From: an uncultured Bacteroidales bacterium
GTDB taxonomy: Bacteria; Bacteroidota; Bacteroidia; Bacteroidales; UBA932
Assembly: GCA_934667175.1 (NCBI GenBank)
Contig: CAKULN010000047.1
Location: 1-19,985, forward strand
Reading direction: 5' to 3'
DNA length: 19,985 nt
A model generated the notes under the pieces. It ran no database searches and was not told the DNA's origin. It saw nothing but the letters and a program-made list of their open reading frames with translations. How positions within the stretch are numbered: the stretch's first letter is position 1; each line of letters opens with the position of its first letter. Position numbers and translations under genes: made by a program. Below are positions 1 through 6,945 of this stretch, one piece after another.

Positions 1-16
1 ATCCGGTTTAATAGAG

Positions 17-24
17 TACCTTTG
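17..24 (+). promoter_or_regulatory. Isolated TAnnTTTG -7 box
   Basis: TACCTTTG matches the Bacteroidetes -7 consensus TAnnTTTG. A matching -33 TTTG would fall off the left edge, so the promoter cannot be completed. No forward reading frame follows within this window. A transcript starting near 30 would run antisense into the 3' end of the CobW-type gene. It may be chance or the start of a small RNA. Confidence 0.25.
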
Positions 25-140
25 CAATGTTGATAACAATAGAACATAAGTTATACTGATTCACGTGCAAAATTTGGAATTTTATTTTTTCGCGTTCGCC
101 CTAAAACGGATTCTAAATAATGTATAGGACAAACGAGTAA

Positions 141-1415
141 CTATTCCACAAGGCAGGAATCCATCAGGTCTGAGATCTGTTTGCGGTCAAGGTTCTGGCC
201 GATGAAGACGATCTTGATCATGCGGTCGCCATAGACCGGATCCCAATCCTTGCGGAGATTCTTGTCCCTGCGCATCATCTCCTGAAGCTGGTCTTCCGGC
301 ATGGTCGCGAACCAAAGTCCCGCGTCCTTGATGGATTTCTGCACCCCGGACTGCTCGAAGAGGTAGCACTTGTCTTTCTCGTCAGCGAAGTAGCACAACC
401 CCTTGGCACGGATGATATTCTTTGGCCATTTCTTTGAGACAAGCCAGTCGAACTTGTTGATGTCCAAAGGCTGACGGCGATAGTAGACGAAAGTCCCGAT
501 GTTATATTCCTCGACCTCACCGCCCTCATGGTCGTGATGATGGTGATGTTCGTGGCTGTGTCCTTCGTGGTGTTCATGCCCGTCTTCATCGTGATGATCA
601 TGGTCGTGTTCGTCCTCCTCATAGTGTCCTTCGTGGTGATCGTGTTCCTCTTCGCCATGGGCATCATGCTCCGGCTCGTTGCCTTCACCCTCGATGGCGT
701 TGATCCATGCAGCTGAAGTGGCGGTCTTGTCGAAATCGAACATTTTGGTGTTCAAGAGTTTGTCAAGGTCGATGTCGCCGTAGTCGCACTCGAATATAGT
801 CACCTTAGGGTTCAGGGCCTTCACTATGCTCCGTACCCTGCCGAGCTCCTCAGGCTTCACCTCGGAGGCCTTGTTCAGAAGCACGATGTTGCAGAACTCA
901 ATCTGCTGAATCACAAGGTTCTCAAGATCATCCTCCTCCAGATTGTCTTTCTTCAGGGCGTCTCCGCATGCGAATTCGCTCTGCATCCTCAGCGCGTCCA
1001 CAACGGTCACGATGCAGTCGAGCTTAGGAACATTCGATTGGGCATATTCAGGAACAAGCTTCGGGAAAGAGCAGATGGTCTGCGCGATCGGGGCCGGCTC
1101 GCATATTCCGCTGGCCTCGATGACGATGTAGTCGAAGCGGTTGTTGCGGCATAGATCGTTGAGCTGCGCTACAAGGTCCATTTTCAGGGTGCAGCAGATG
1201 CATCCGTTCTGGAGAGGGACCAGGCTGTCATCGGTCGTGCCGACAACGCCGCCTTTCTGGATAAGGTCGGCGTCGATGTTCACCTCGCCGATGTCATTGA
1301 CGATGACCGCGAACTTGATGCCCTTCTTGTTGGAGAGTATTCTGTTGACCAGAGTTGTCTTGCCGCTTCCGAGGTATCCCGTCAGGAGCAGCACCGGTAT
1401 TTCCCTGTTTTCCAT
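141..1415 (-). CDS. CobW/ZNG1-type GTP-dependent metal chaperone (P47K family)
   Basis: A 424-aa GTPase of the CobW/YjiA/ZNG1 family, cytoplasmic proteins that use GTP to deliver Zn(II) or other metals to client enzymes. Visible are the Walker A motif GYLGSGKT (residues 13-20), the metal-binding CICC motif (72-75) and an NKAS G4-like element where NKxD is usual. A strongly acidic, His-rich insert at about 247-298 holds about 21 histidines, and a CobW_C domain follows (about 305-420). The frame stays open to an ATG at 1457, but that codon lies in the -7 promoter box at 1455-1462, so translation must start at ATG 1427 or 1415. I chose 1415 because the conserved fold begins right after it. It is transcribed alone, away from its neighbour. 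The His-rich stretch suggests zinc storage or sensing; the exact metal and client cannot be read from sequence. Confidence 0.9.
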   Translation of the reverse strand: MENREIPVLLLTGYLGSGKTTLVNRILSNKKGIKFAVIVNDIGEVNIDADLIQKGGVVGTTDDSLVPLQNGCICCTLKMDLVAQLNDLCRNNRFDYIVIEASGICEPAPIAQTICSFPKLVPEYAQSNVPKLDCIVTVVDALRMQSEFACGDALKKDNLEEDDLENLVIQQIEFCNIVLLNKASEVKPEELGRVRSIVKALNPKVTIFECDYGDIDLDKLLNTKMFDFDKTATSAAWINAIEGEGNEPEHDAHGEEEHDHHEGHYEEDEHDHDHHDEDGHEHHEGHSHEHHHHHDHEGGEVEEYNIGTFVYYRRQPLDINKFDWLVSKKWPKNIIRAKGLCYFADEKDKCYLFEQSGVQKSIKDAGLWFATMPEDQLQEMMRRDKNLRKDWDPVYGDRMIKIVFIGQNLDRKQISDLMDSCLVE

Positions 1416-1454
1416 TGTTATTGTCATGGTTATGCTGTTATTGTCATATTGCCG

Positions 1455-1486
1455 CAAAATTATAATTTTTACTTTGGTTTAGCAAA
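1455..1486 (-). promoter_or_regulatory. Promoter of the CobW-type gene (TTTG-N20-TAnnTTTG)
   Basis: On the minus strand a -33 TTTG (complement of 1483-1486) is followed after 20 nt by TAATTTTG (complement of 1455-1462). Both boxes and the spacing fit the housekeeping promoter of Bacteroidetes. The predicted start near 1448-1450 gives a leader of some 35 nt to the ATG at 1415 and rules out the ATG at 1457. Confidence 0.75.
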
Positions 1487-1511
1487 TCGTACGGAGACTG
1501 GTGCTGCCGTG

Positions 1512-1630
1512 ACGCACAAGAAGTGCTTGGAGGAAGGTGCCGTCTGCTTCGTGCGTGGAAATGCTGTTCTGGCGCACGAGTTGGTACTGTGAGGGAGCTG
1601 CCGTGCGCGGAGAGAGGCGTTCCGGCGCAC
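1512..1630. repeat. Cluster of alternating RCGCAC / GTGCGY inverted motifs
   Basis: In 119 bp the hexamer occurs five times in strictly alternating orientation: ACGCAC 1512, GTGCGT 1551, GCGCAC 1572, GTGCGC 1603, GCGCAC 1625. Neighbouring copies pair: 1512-1523 with 1547-1556 (10 bp with a 2-nt bulge) and 1572-1578 with 1602-1608 (7 bp perfect). Flanks are partly shared, for example TTCTGGCGCACG and TTCCGGCGCACG. The stretch is much more GC-rich than the AT-rich promoters on either side. A small frame across it shows no protein-like composition. It looks like a decayed REP-type cluster or a processed RNA, unrelated to the TCGACAGGCTC family elsewhere in the window. Confidence 0.5.
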
Positions 1631-1679
1631 GGGATGAGATATTCCGCCGGATTAAATAAGGTGATGTCAGTTGAAGTTC

Positions 1680-1710
1680 TTGTGCAAATGAAGATATTTT
1701 GCTAAATTTG
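1680..1710 (+). promoter_or_regulatory. Promoter of the coiled-coil/zapA transcript (TTG-N20-TAnnTTTG)
   Basis: TTG at 1680-1682 is followed after 20 nt by TAAATTTG at 1703-1710, an exact -7 consensus. Transcription should begin near 1715, leaving a leader of about 25 nt before the ATG at 1742. Confidence 0.75.
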
Positions 1711-1741
1711 CAATCGGGCAGGAGAATTAGGCCTTGATGAT

Positions 1742-2011
1742 ATGCTTGAAGGTATTAAGACAAATATTGAGAAGTTGATCGCTCTTTATGAGGCGGAAAG
1801 GTTGGAGCGCGAAAGACTTCAGGCTGAACTTCAGCGGAGCAAGGCTGACAATGAGTCCTGCAGGAAACAGATTGAGGATTTGGAACAACAGGTGAACAAC
1901 CTTCATCTGTCCGAAGCTTTCGGAATGGCCGGAGACGGGTCCGCGGCAAAGGAAAAGATAGAAAGACTGATCAAGGAGATAGACAGGTGTATTTCCTTGC
2001 TAGAGAATTAG
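1742..2011 (+). CDS. Small coiled-coil protein preceding zapA
   Basis: An 89-aa soluble protein without signal peptide or membrane segment. Residues about 5-55 are almost entirely heptad-like, rich in Glu, Arg, Lys and Leu, and predict a coiled coil. A short Gly/Ser break at about 60-68 (GMAGDGSAAK) is followed by a second helix ending in ISLLEN. It is the first gene of the transcript started at about 1715, and its stop lies 2 nt before the zapA ATG, so the two are probably translated together. Such a coiled-coil ORF directly ahead of zapA is, from memory, a common arrangement in Bacteroidetes. By position and shape it could be a ZapB-like partner of ZapA at the FtsZ ring, but I see no sequence match that proves this. 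Confidence 0.8.
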   Translation: MLEGIKTNIEKLIALYEAERLERERLQAELQRSKADNESCRKQIEDLEQQVNNLHLSEAFGMAGDGSAAKEKIERLIKEIDRCISLLEN

Positions 2012-2013
2012 GA

Positions 2014-2310
2014 ATGGGACAGAACATCAAGATAAAGATCGCCGGCAATGAGTATCCTCTTGTCGCTTCATCTCCGGAGATGGAGAGGATGATGAGGCTT
2101 GCCGCGGAGGCCATCAATCAGAAATTGACGGCCTATGATGCGAAGTACCCGAACAAGACCCTTTCCGACAAACTTTCCTTTGTGGCGCTGAACGAGGCCG
2201 TCGGCAGACTTGCCTGCCAGAAGAGACTGGCCGACGTTGACGCGGAGTCGAAGAAGCTTCAGGAGGATGTCGAATCCTACATTAAGAGTGTTGAAAAAGA
2301 CGGCCGTTAG
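2014..2310 (+). CDS. zapA: Cell division protein ZapA
   Basis: A 98-aa cytoplasmic protein of the ZapA family, which bundles FtsZ filaments at the division ring. The N-terminal beta strand GQNIKIKIAGNEYPLV and the following helix (SPEMERMMRLAAEAINQKL) are typical of the ZapA head. The C-terminal half (about 60-95) is the long helix used for tetramer formation. The frame is open further upstream, but those codons overlap the previous gene; the ATG at 2014, 2 nt after that stop, gives the usual family start. The gene ends just before the structured RNA region, and the order zapA, 6S-like RNA, ribonuclease Y gene is what I recall from other Bacteroidetes. Confidence 0.9.
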   Translation: MGQNIKIKIAGNEYPLVASSPEMERMMRLAAEAINQKLTAYDAKYPNKTLSDKLSFVALNEAVGRLACQKRLADVDAESKKLQEDVESYIKSVEKDGR

Positions 2311-2313
2311 TCC

Positions 2314-2490
2314 CACGTGCTCAAATCAACAAGTTCTTCGGAACCGAGTTTACTCGAGCCGGCAATGACGGGCCAAGGTTACCTTCGGGGATTGCGCCTC
2401 AGGCGTGACGATGGATCTCTGAACCGGTGCGGATCTCAAATCTTATTCGTTTAAGGTTTCTGACAAGCGACTAACGGCTTTTTTATCATT
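2314..2490 (+). ncRNA. ssrS: Probable 6S RNA
   Basis: The roughly 310 nt between zapA and the rny start contain no plausible gene but clear RNA-like structure. An apical hairpin is CCAAGG (about 2383) with CCTT-C-GG, extended by GGCAAT with ATTGC-GCC. A side hairpin is CGCC-TCA-GGCG. The two ends pair through GGAACC (about 2340) with GGTTTC (about 2455), flanked by CTT/AAG and AGT/ACT. Closed ends, an open middle and a long upper arm are the 6S plan; 6S RNA binds the sigma70 holoenzyme by imitating an open promoter. Location after zapA is shared with E. coli ssrS. The exact 5' and 3' ends are uncertain and no own promoter was recognised, so it may be processed from the zapA transcript. Confidence 0.55.
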
Positions 2491-2493
2491 CCA

Positions 2494-2536
2494 CGATCGG
2501 TCTGTTTCCGGAAGAGGAGACGGCCGGTCGCTTTTT
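2494..2536 (+). terminator. Intrinsic terminator after the zapA/6S region
   Basis: CGATCGGTC (2494-2502) pairs with GGCCGGTCG (2522-2530) over nine base pairs including two G-T pairs, with a small inner stem. One C and then TTTTT (2532-2536) follow. It would end the zapA/RNA transcript and separate it from rny, whose upstream-extended frame would start at 2537 just after it. Confidence 0.6.
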
Positions 2537-2623
2537 ATGTCCGGAAGTCATTGGGAACAACTGCCTTGCCGTTGGTTTGCCTTTGGAAGGTATGGAATTG
2601 AACACTTTAACATTATTGATATT

Positions 2624-4159
2624 ATGTTGTTGTTTTTTATAGGAGTCCTGATCGGTGCTATAATCGCACTGGCGGCTTACATAATCATTCAGAGAATAGT
2701 TCTGAAAGGACAGAAGAACGAGATCATCGCCAAGGCCGAGATCGAGGCCGAGGGGATCAAGAAGGACAAGATCCATCAGGCGAAGGAGAAGTTCCTTCAG
2801 CTCAAGAGCGAGCACGAGCAGTACATCAACGAGAAGAACAGCCAGCTCAAGGATGCCGAGAACCGCATCAAGCAGAAGGAAAATACGTTGAATCAGCAGA
2901 ACTCGGAACTTCAGAGGAAGATGCGTGACGCGGACAACGCCAAGTCAAGTTTCCAGGCCCAGCAGGAGGCTCTTGCGAAAAAGACGGAGGAATATGAAAG
3001 GCTGAGCGCCCAGGCCAACAAGCAGCTTGAGACCATCGCCGGGATGAGCGCGCAGGACGCCAAGAATGTGCTGATGGAGAACATGAAGGCCGAGGCGAGG
3101 ACCGAGGCTCAGGCCTACATCAACGACACGATGGACGAGGCGCGTCTGAACGCTACCAAGGAGGCCAAGAGGATTGTCATCAACACCATCCAGAGAACGG
3201 CGACGGAGACAGCCATAGAGAACGCCGTGACGACATTCCCGATAGATAACGACGAGATCAAGGGGCGCATCATCGGACGTGAGGGCCGTAACATCCGTGC
3301 CTTGGAGGCCGCGACGGGAGTCGAGATTGTGGTCGATGACACTCCGGACGCTATCCTTCTTTCCGCTTTCGATCCTGTCCGCAGGGAAGTCGCAAGGCTC
3401 GCCCTTCATCAGCTCGTCGTTGACGGGCGCATCCACCCGGCCCGCATCGAGGAAGTGGTCGCCAAGGTTCAGAAACAACTTGAGGATGAGATTCTTGAAA
3501 CAGGTAAGAGAACCTGCATAGATCTTGGAATCCATGGCTTGAACATTGAGCTTGTCAAGATGATCGGCCGAATGAAGTACCGTTCTTCCTACGGACAGAA
3601 CCTTCTTCAGCACTCCCGTGAGGTCGCCAATATCTGCGCCATCATGGCCGCCGAACTGGGACTTAATCCTAAACTCGCAAAGAGGGCCGGTCTCCTTCAC
3701 GACATCGGTAAGGTTTCCGAGGAGGAGCCGGAGCTTCCTCACGCTTTGCTCGGTATGAAACTGGCCGAACAGTATAAGGAGAAACCAGAGATCTGCAACG
3801 CCATCGGAGCTCACCACGAGGAGATCGAGATGACATCAATCATATCTCCTATCGTGATGATCGGTGACGCGATTTCCGGTGCCCGCCCGGGAGCCCGCCG
3901 TGAGGTCATCGAGTCTTACATCAAGAGGCTCAAGGGAATGGAGGATCTCGCCGCCGCCTATCCTGGTGTCACCAAGAGCTACGCCATCCAGGCCGGCCGA
4001 GAGCTTCGCGTCATTGTCGGCGCCGAAGAGGTCAGCGACGATCAGGCCGGAAGGCTCTCGGCGGACATCGCCCAGAAGATCCAGGAGGAAATGACTTATC
4101 CGGGACAGGTCAAGATCACAGTGATCAGGGAGACCCGTTCCGTCGCATACGCTAAATAA
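2624..4159 (+). CDS. rny: Ribonuclease Y
   Basis: A 511-aa membrane-anchored endoribonuclease that starts decay of many mRNAs. One N-terminal membrane helix (about 1-23, [20 protein letters not shown]) is followed by a long charged coiled coil (about 25-190). Next comes a KH domain with the GxxG loop IIGREG (G218-G221) and an HD domain with H330, H359-D360, H397-H398 and D415 as the visible metal ligands. The C-terminal strand [16 protein letters not shown] is the usual family end. The frame extends 29 codons upstream, but that extension begins right after the terminator and reads as non-conserved sequence; the ATG at 2624 puts the anchor at the N-terminus and gives the normal family length. 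No clear TAnnTTTG promoter was found in the 87 nt before it. Confidence 0.95.
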   Translation: MLLFFIGVLIGAIIALAAYIIIQRIVLKGQKNEIIAKAEIEAEGIKKDKIHQAKEKFLQLKSEHEQYINEKNSQLKDAENRIKQKENTLNQQNSELQRKMRDADNAKSSFQAQQEALAKKTEEYERLSAQANKQLETIAGMSAQDAKNVLMENMKAEARTEAQAYINDTMDEARLNATKEAKRIVINTIQRTATETAIENAVTTFPIDNDEIKGRIIGREGRNIRALEAATGVEIVVDDTPDAILLSAFDPVRREVARLALHQLVVDGRIHPARIEEVVAKVQKQLEDEILETGKRTCIDLGIHGLNIELVKMIGRMKYRSSYGQNLLQHSREVANICAIMAAELGLNPKLAKRAGLLHDIGKVSEEEPELPHALLGMKLAEQYKEKPEICNAIGAHHEEIEMTSIISPIVMIGDAISGARPGARREVIESYIKRLKGMEDLAAAYPGVTKSYAIQAGRELRVIVGAEEVSDDQAGRLSADIAQKIQEEMTYPGQVKITVIRETRSVAYAK

Positions 4160-4194
4160 TCATTTACGAATATAACGGCAAATGTTTTGACGCT

Positions 4195-6378
4195 ATGACA
4201 CATACTTTCAAGAAAGCTGTGGCGTTGGTGGCTGCGCTCCTTATCGGGAGCGTGGCCTCTTTCGCGCAGGCCCCGGAGGCGACCGCCAAATGGTCAGTCT
4301 CAAGCAAGGCTGTTTCCGGCAACGTTTTCGAGTTGACTTTCAAAGCCACTATCGAGGACGGTTGGCACATCTACACGGTTGATCATGAGTATAACCCTAT
4401 TGTCATTGAGTTTGCTCCCAGCCAGGAATATTCATTGACAGGGGATCTTAAGCAGGTGACGAAACCGTCTGATTTTCAAGGAGAGAAAGTCTTTTTTGAT
4501 TCCGTCACACTCACCCGTAGGGTTAAGTTGACCGGAAGCGAGGCCACGGTCAAAGGTGAGGTCTCCTGGAGCGGGTGCAACGACAGATTCTGCGCGGCTC
4601 CGGAGTCGTGGGAGTTTTCCGTGCCTCTGGTGTCGGAAATCTCCGTCAAGCCAGCCTCGTCTGAGAGTGCCGCTTCGGAAGAAACCCTTGTGCAGCCAAC
4701 GCTTTCTCGGGACAATGGCTCTGTCGCCTCGGATGTCGTTGCTGATGATTCCAAGGCCGATGACGTCTCTTCGTCACTTACGGTCTCTAGTGATGAAAGC
4801 AAGAGCGAAGGCTCTCTCTGGGCCCTGATTATCGAAGCGATTCTTTGGGGATTCGCCATGCTGATGACCCCGTGCGTGTTCCCGATGGTTCCGATGACGG
4901 TGTCGTTCTTCATGAAACAGTCCACAACCGCCGCCGAGGGCCGTTTCAAGGCTTTCATCTACGGACTGTTCATCGTGCTTCTTTACACTGTCCCGATCAG
5001 TGTGATCATAGGCTTGACTTGGATCATCGGAGGAAACACAGTCACCGCTGACATATTCAATTGGCTTGCGACTCATTGGCTGCCGAACCTGATATTCTTC
5101 ATTGTGTTCATGATTTTCGCGGCGTCCTTCTTCGGGGCATTCGAGATCGAACTGCCGTCCAGCCTTGCCAACAAGAGTGACGCCAAGTCTGGCACCAAAG
5201 GACTTGGGGGAATATTCTTCATGGCTTTGACCCTCGTGCTGGTGTCATTCTCCTGTACGGGGCCTATTGTCGGCACGGTGCTGATCAAGTCCACGCAGGG
5301 TGAGTTCTGGACACCGATGGTCACGATGCTGGCGTTCTCCGTAGCCTTTGCCCTTCCGTTCACGATCCTGGCGATGTTCCCGTCGCTGCTGAAGAAGATG
5401 AAGGGCAAGTCCGGCTCGTGGCTGAACAGCGTGAAGGTTGTCTTGGGCTTCATCGAGGTAGCACTTGGCTTCAAGTTCCTCAGTGTCGCAGACCAGACCT
5501 ATCATTGGGGGCTGCTCGACAGGGAGGTTTATCTGGGAATATGGATCGTCACGTTCTCGCTTCTGGGTTTCTATCTTCTTGGTAAGCTGAGGTTCAAGAA
5601 TGACGATCCGGTGGAGCATGTCTCTGTGCCGAGACTCGGCCTTGCGATTGCCGTGTTCACTTTCGTGGTCTATATGATTCCTGGAATGTGGGGTGCTCCA
5701 CTGAAGGCGTTGTCCGGGTATCTTCCACCGTTGGAGACCCAGGATTTCGTGGTTTACAATTATGCGGATTCACCGGCCAGTCCGGTCACTTCGGTCGCTT
5801 CGACAGGCTCAGCGACCAGAATGATGCACGGATCGGTAGCTGATCCTGTGGGGCGGCAAGGCTCAGCGACCACCGAAGCGACTGCCCCCGTCGGCGCTAC
5901 GACAGGCTCAGTGGCCGGAGCATCCACTTTCGGCCAGAAATACGACCTCAAGATGCCCCTTGGTTTGACGGGATACTTCACTCTTGAAGAAGGCCTTGCC
6001 GCTGCCAAAGCCCAAGGCAAGCCTGTCTTCGTGGACATCACCGGCCATGGCTGCGTCAACTGCCGCGAGATGGAACAGCGCGTCTGGAGCGACCCAAGAG
6101 TGTTGGATATTCTTAGAAATGAATATGTTCTCGTGGCCCTCTATGTGGACGACAAGAGCAAACTCGACGAGTCTGACTGGCTGACAACACCGGAAGGCAA
6201 GACCCTGAAGGAGATCGGTCGTGTCAACTCTTACATCGCCCGCACCCGTTTCGGAGTCAACGCCCAGCCTAACTACGCCCTTTTGGATTCAGACGGCAAC
6301 CAGCTTGTCCCTGTCCGTGGCTACAACCTATCCATCGAAGGCTTCATCGACTTCCTGAACTCCGGCCTTAAGAAATAG
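4195..6378 (+). CDS. dsbD: Thiol:disulfide interchange protein DsbD, with repeat-derived linker
   Basis: A 727-aa inner-membrane protein that passes electrons from cytoplasmic thioredoxin to periplasmic thiols. A signal peptide (1-25, ending ASFAQA) precedes an N-terminal DsbD-alpha domain with its cysteine pair C128/C133 (GCNDRFC). Then comes a CcdA-like multi-helix core (about 205-515) with TPCVFP (C227) and SCTGP (C354), and a C-terminal thioredoxin-fold domain with CVNC (620-623). All three redox pairs are intact, so it should work. Odd: the linker between the last membrane helix and the thioredoxin domain (about 528-575) is made of in-frame copies of a palindromic DNA repeat and reads as Ser/Thr/Ala/Gly-rich sequence. 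It starts 36 nt after rny, so co-transcription is possible. Confidence 0.93.
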   Translation: MTHTFKKAVALVAALLIGSVASFAQAPEATAKWSVSSKAVSGNVFELTFKATIEDGWHIYTVDHEYNPIVIEFAPSQEYSLTGDLKQVTKPSDFQGEKVFFDSVTLTRRVKLTGSEATVKGEVSWSGCNDRFCAAPESWEFSVPLVSEISVKPASSESAASEETLVQPTLSRDNGSVASDVVADDSKADDVSSSLTVSSDESKSEGSLWALIIEAILWGFAMLMTPCVFPMVPMTVSFFMKQSTTAAEGRFKAFIYGLFIVLLYTVPISVIIGLTWIIGGNTVTADIFNWLATHWLPNLIFFIVFMIFAASFFGAFEIELPSSLANKSDAKSGTKGLGGIFFMALTLVLVSFSCTGPIVGTVLIKSTQGEFWTPMVTMLAFSVAFALPFTILAMFPSLLKKMKGKSGSWLNSVKVVLGFIEVALGFKFLSVADQTYHWGLLDREVYLGIWIVTFSLLGFYLLGKLRFKNDDPVEHVSVPRLGLAIAVFTFVVYMIPGMWGAPLKALSGYLPPLETQDFVVYNYADSPASPVTSVASTGSATRMMHGSVADPVGRQGSATTEATAPVGATTGSVAGASTFGQKYDLKMPLGLTGYFTLEEGLAAAKAQGKPVFVDITGHGCVNCREMEQRVWSDPRVLDILRNEYVLVALYVDDKSKLDESDWLTTPEGKTLKEIGRVNSYIARTRFGVNAQPNYALLDSDGNQLVPVRGYNLSIEGFIDFLNSGLKK
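5784..5915. repeat. Cluster of REP-like palindromes inside dsbD
   Basis: One full copy lies at 5793-5817: arms GGTCGCT and AGCGACC (7 bp perfect) around TCGACAGGCTC. It is preceded by a partial copy GGTCACTTC (5784). A diverged copy at about 5854-5871 has the half CGGCAAGGCTCAGCGACC, and another at 5893-5915 has GACAGGCTCAGTGGCC. All lie in the periplasmic linker of DsbD and all are read in the same phase, giving VASTGSATR, QGSATT and ATTGSVAG. No stop or frameshift results. Confidence 0.85.
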
Positions 6379-6379
6379 C

Positions 6380-6513
6380 CGTGGCGCTTAATGCGCTATA
6401 AATAAATGTTTTAACGTGATGTCCCAGTGCTGGTTTCAGCACCGGGACATCATGTTATGTGCTTAACTATTAATGGCTTAAGCGCCACGCAACCGGGATT
6501 GTTAATTTTTTTT
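6380..6513 (+). terminator. Nested inverted repeats after dsbD, possible terminator or structured 3' UTR
   Basis: Directly after the dsbD stop an outer 12-bp perfect inverted repeat, CGTGGCGCTTAA (6380-6391) with TTAAGCGCCACG (6478-6489), encloses a strong hairpin. That hairpin has a 14-bp lower stem (6412-6425 with 6444-6457, one G-T pair), one mismatch, then GTGCTG/CAGCAC and loop GTTT. No U-run follows the inner hairpin; a T8 run stands at 6506-6513, 17 nt after the outer arm. It probably separates dsbD from the next operon. The 6490-6579 remainder is AT-rich with no TAnnTTTG match; the promoter of the 6580 operon, perhaps ECF-dependent, must lie here but I cannot point to it. Confidence 0.5.
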
Positions 6514-6579
6514 CTTAATCGTTTTTAGCATATCGGGAGTTTAAGGTGTCTTATCTTATGTATAACGTTTATATGCTCT

Positions 6580-6945
6580 ATGAAACTAAAACTCATAACA
6601 AAACTCATTCTGGCCGTTCCGCTGATTCTCGGTGGGCTCGCTTGCCAGAAACAAACAGAGTCTGAGGTGCATGACACGGTCGTCATCCAGACAGAATTAT
6701 CGGCCAAGACTCCGGCTACATTGGTGGGCGGAGGAACGGATCTGATAACAATCTATGCCACATGTGACTGGTCGCTCGAAGGAGAGGATTGGTTTACGAT
6801 CGAGCCTTCCAAGGGATCGAAAGGCGTGAGCGAATCCGTCATCACTACACAGCCTAACACGACCGGGGCTGACCGTACGGGTACAATACGTCTCATGGCT
6901 GGGTCATATTCAGGTACTTACACGTTCACCCAAGCGGGCAAATAA
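6580..6945 (+). CDS. BACON-domain lipoprotein
   Basis: A 121-aa lipoprotein: signal sequence with lipobox LACQ (Cys22), then one BACON-like domain at about 35-120. The domain shows the expected pattern of CDWSLEGEDWFTIEPSKG, the N-T-x-G-x-x-R-x-G-T-I block (NTTGADRTGTI) and the closing TFTQAG strand. BACON domains are small beta-sandwiches found mainly in Bacteroidetes surface lipoproteins, where they act as spacers or ligand-binding modules. The TAA stop overlaps the fecR ATG by one base (TAATG), so the two are translationally coupled. It occupies the place directly ahead of fecR where an ECF sigma gene normally stands. A role in sensing or in substrate capture is inference only. Confidence 0.8.
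   Translation: MKLKLITKLILAVPLILGGLACQKQTESEVHDTVVIQTELSAKTPATLVGGGTDLITIYATCDWSLEGEDWFTIEPSKGSKGVSESVITTQPNTTGADRTGTIRLMAGSYSGTYTFTQAGK

Noticed and set aside
1523..1705. 60-codon frame between the cobW-type and coiled-coil genes
   Set aside because: It runs through the GTGCGC repeat cluster and into the TAnnTTTG promoter, and its Cys/Arg-rich translation looks like non-coding sequence.
2478..2484. T-run after the 6S-like region considered as its terminator
   Set aside because: Only a weak 4-bp CGTT/AACG stem precedes it; the hairpin at 2494-2530 with TTTTT is better.
2537..2623. 29-codon N-terminal extension of rny
   Set aside because: It would put polar sequence before the membrane anchor and begin right after a terminator U-run; the ATG at 2624 gives the usual family length.
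2945..3817. 290-codon open frame on the minus strand
   Set aside because: It lies wholly inside rny, whose domains and motifs are clear; a GC-rich gene commonly leaves such shadow frames.
5784..5915. dsbD linker considered as a frameshift or assembly error
   Set aside because: The frame is intact on both sides, all redox cysteines are present, and the same repeats occur in fecR and in intergenic DNA.
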